A DNA stretch of 64,000 nucleotides from Oscillospiraceae bacterium. GTDB taxonomy: Bacteria; Bacillota; Clostridia; Oscillospirales; Oscillospiraceae. Both the position numbers and the translations under genes were made by a program. The notes beneath the pieces are model-generated. The model saw only the letters and a program-made list of their open reading frames with translations, did no database searches and had not been told where the DNA came from. This document shows, one piece after another, positions 62,699 to 64,000 of this stretch (position 1 is its first letter; each line of letters opens with the position of its first letter). The stretch covers positions 1-64,000 of the forward strand of contig SVKX01000004.1 of the NCBI GenBank assembly GCA_015068225.1, in the 5' to 3' direction.

Positions 62699-63298
62699 AT
62701 GCAGTATTTTCCTGCGGCGCTGCAAGATCTGGCAGACCAGTTTGCCCGTCTGCCGGGTATTGGCGGTAAAACGGCCCAGAGGCTTGCTTTTTATGTGTTG
62801 AGCCTTCCGGAATCCGATGCCCAAGATTTTGCAGATGCCATTTTAGCTGCGAAAAAAACCGTGCATACCTGTCCTATCTGCCAGAATCTGACCGATCGGG
62901 AGGTTTGCCCGATTTGTGATGATGACATGCGGGACAAGAGCCTGATCTGTGTTGTGGCAGATCCCAAGGATGTGATCGCTATGGAGCGAAGCCGGGAGTT
63001 TAATGGGGTTTACCATGTGCTCCACGGCGTGATCTCTCCGCTGAATCATGTGACGCAGGATGACATTAAGATTCGGGAACTCCTGCAGCGTGTAGCCACA
63101 GGTCAGGTGCGGGAGATCATCATGGCCACCAATCCGGATACGGAAGGGGAAGCGACGGCTATGTATATTTCCCGTCTTCTGCGGCCTATGGAGGTCAAGG
63201 TGACCCGTCTTGCCTACGGCGTGCCGGTAGGCAGCCAGTTGGAATATGCTGACGAGGTGACCCTCTCACGGGCGCTGGAGGGCAGACAGGAGATCTGA
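62699..63298 (+). CDS. recR: Recombination protein RecR
   Basis: The 199-residue protein has a helix-hairpin-helix (LPGIGGKTAQRLAFYVL), a zinc finger (CPICQNLTDREVCPIC) and a Toprim domain (ICVVADPKDVIAME; ATNPDTEGEATAMYI). It loads RecA in gap repair with RecF and RecO. An AAGGAGG site is before ATG 62699. Confidence 0.98.
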   Translation: MQYFPAALQDLADQFARLPGIGGKTAQRLAFYVLSLPESDAQDFADAILAAKKTVHTCPICQNLTDREVCPICDDDMRDKSLICVVADPKDVIAMERSREFNGVYHVLHGVISPLNHVTQDDIKIRELLQRVATGQVREIIMATNPDTEGEATAMYISRLLRPMEVKVTRLAYGVPVGSQLEYADEVTLSRALEGRQEI

Positions 63299-63305
63299 AA
63301 ATGAA

Positions 63306-63336
63306 AAATGGGATGCGCAGAAAGCGCATCCCATTT
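63306..63336. terminator. Bidirectional terminator after recR
   Basis: AAATGGGATGCGC/GCGCATCCCATTT is a perfect stem with AGAAA loop, between convergent genes. Confidence 0.88.
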
Positions 63337-63341
63337 AATTT

Positions 63342-64000
63342 TTACATACCGGAACCAACAGCCGGGACCGGTGTAGGCCGTGCAGAATCAAAGACCTTGC
63401 TTACATCAAACAGATCTGCCAGCTTTTCCGGATGATGGAACATCCGGTATCCGTCAATATTTCGACGGGAAGCCCGGAAATAGGTGTCACCGATCTGGCA
63501 CCAGGAGATCTTGGAGTCAACATTGAAGAAATAGCGATAACCGTCAGCATACAGCACGTTAAACTTTTCGTTTTCTGTGGTGTAATTGCGGAAGCTGCCA
63601 ATGTCAGAACCGTGGGGGAACAGGATAATATCTGTTTCGCCAATGATATATTCAACCGTATCTTCCCATTTGGTGGAATCCGCTTCCACCCGCTCCGGCG
63701 TCAGATTGCCGTAGGAGGGATGACCGTAGGAGTGGCTGGCAAGGATCCAGCCGTGGTCTTTCAGACACTGAGCAACGGCCTTTGCGTCTTCCACTTCTTT
63801 TTTGTATGCTTCTGTGCCCATGGCGGTTTCATAAGAAGGCTTGGTGCGGTAACCAAAAACGCCTTCATAGCCGGTTACACCCAGAATTGCTCGCGCGCCG
63901 TGGTAGGAAAAATCGGGATGAGATTGAATAAACTTCTCCAGAACCGGAACCAGATCATAATCACCCACGGTTACATTGCCGTTGGCGTCCATGTATTCGC
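63342..64000 (-). CDS. Polysaccharide deacetylase (NodB-like), 5' partial
   Basis: The reading frame is open to the right edge of the window, so the N-terminus is missing; the first Met in view is at 63992. The fragment shows SHSYGHPSYGNL (metal His pair), DIILFPHGSDIGS and a C-terminal DGYRMFHHPEKLADLFD. Compared with the complete deacetylase at 9882 it is longer in the C-terminal part and has a Pro-rich end. Signal peptide and first catalytic Asp cannot be seen. Confidence 0.8.
   Translation of the reverse strand, partial: EYMDANGNVTVGDYDLVPVLEKFIQSHPDFSYHGARAILGVTGYEGVFGYRTKPSYETAMGTEAYKKEVEDAKAVAQCLKDHGWILASHSYGHPSYGNLTPERVEADSTKWEDTVEYIIGETDIILFPHGSDIGSFRNYTTENEKFNVLYADGYRYFFNVDSKISWCQIGDTYFRASRRNIDGYRMFHHPEKLADLFDVSKVFDSARPTPVPAVGSGM

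Overview
This 64 kb window looks like chromosome from a spore-forming, anaerobic gut-type Firmicute, most likely a clostridial member of the Oscillospiraceae/Ruminococcaceae group. That placement is inferred from several features: consensus sigma-A promoters with AGGAGG ribosome sites, a cysteine T-box leader, a Bacillus-type large SRP RNA upstream of dnaX, the spore gene gerW, rubrerythrin, an anaerobe-style acetate kinase, and ylxM-ffh-rpsP-khpA-rimM-trmD gene order. No rRNA operon, phage, transposase or CRISPR array was seen.

Bases 1-6.6 kb are accessory. They hold the end of a secreted carbohydrate-binding protein, a small lipoprotein, and an AT-rich beta-galactosidase/AraC pair. Three decayed copies of a repeat that encodes a short hydrophobic peptide lie around and between these genes. 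Bases 6.6-14.9 kb hold gpsA, secreted and zinc-ribbon proteins, a rhamnose mutarotase, and a divergent sugar-acid locus. One arm of that locus is a glycosidase, a deacetylase and two small membrane proteins; the other is mannonate dehydratase and mannonate oxidoreductase. An ECF transporter S component closes the region.

Bases 15-33.9 kb are mixed housekeeping genes: an MGDG-synthase-type glycosyltransferase, rubrerythrin, an exonuclease, two tRNAs, a DUF4091 protein, an ion permease, tmcAL, ackA, pepT, birA, a membrane protein fused to an E2-like domain, trmO, and a zinc-type ABC importer. Bases 33.9-45.5 kb carry the SRP/ribosome maturation operon, thrE-degV-hxlR, a copper ATPase with a CopZ-like C-terminal domain that has its own ribosome site, truA, and an alanine symporter.

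Bases 45.4-64 kb are core genes in tight operons: an aminotransferase, T-box-cysS-polA-rimI-tsaD, scpA-scpB-DUF2953-gerW-dacF-rluB, an RpiR regulator with a flavoprotein, and acpP-ffs-dnaX-ebfC-recR. A partial polysaccharide deacetylase runs off the right edge.

The clearest candidates for new biology are the nested copZ start inside copA, the repeat-flanked lacZ/araC island, the catalytic-His-less membrane E2-like protein on a possibly leaderless transcript, and the small cysteine-rich tail protein. I found no complete new defence or mobile system. Start codons were chosen by ribosome-site spacing and often lie downstream of the longest possible open frame.
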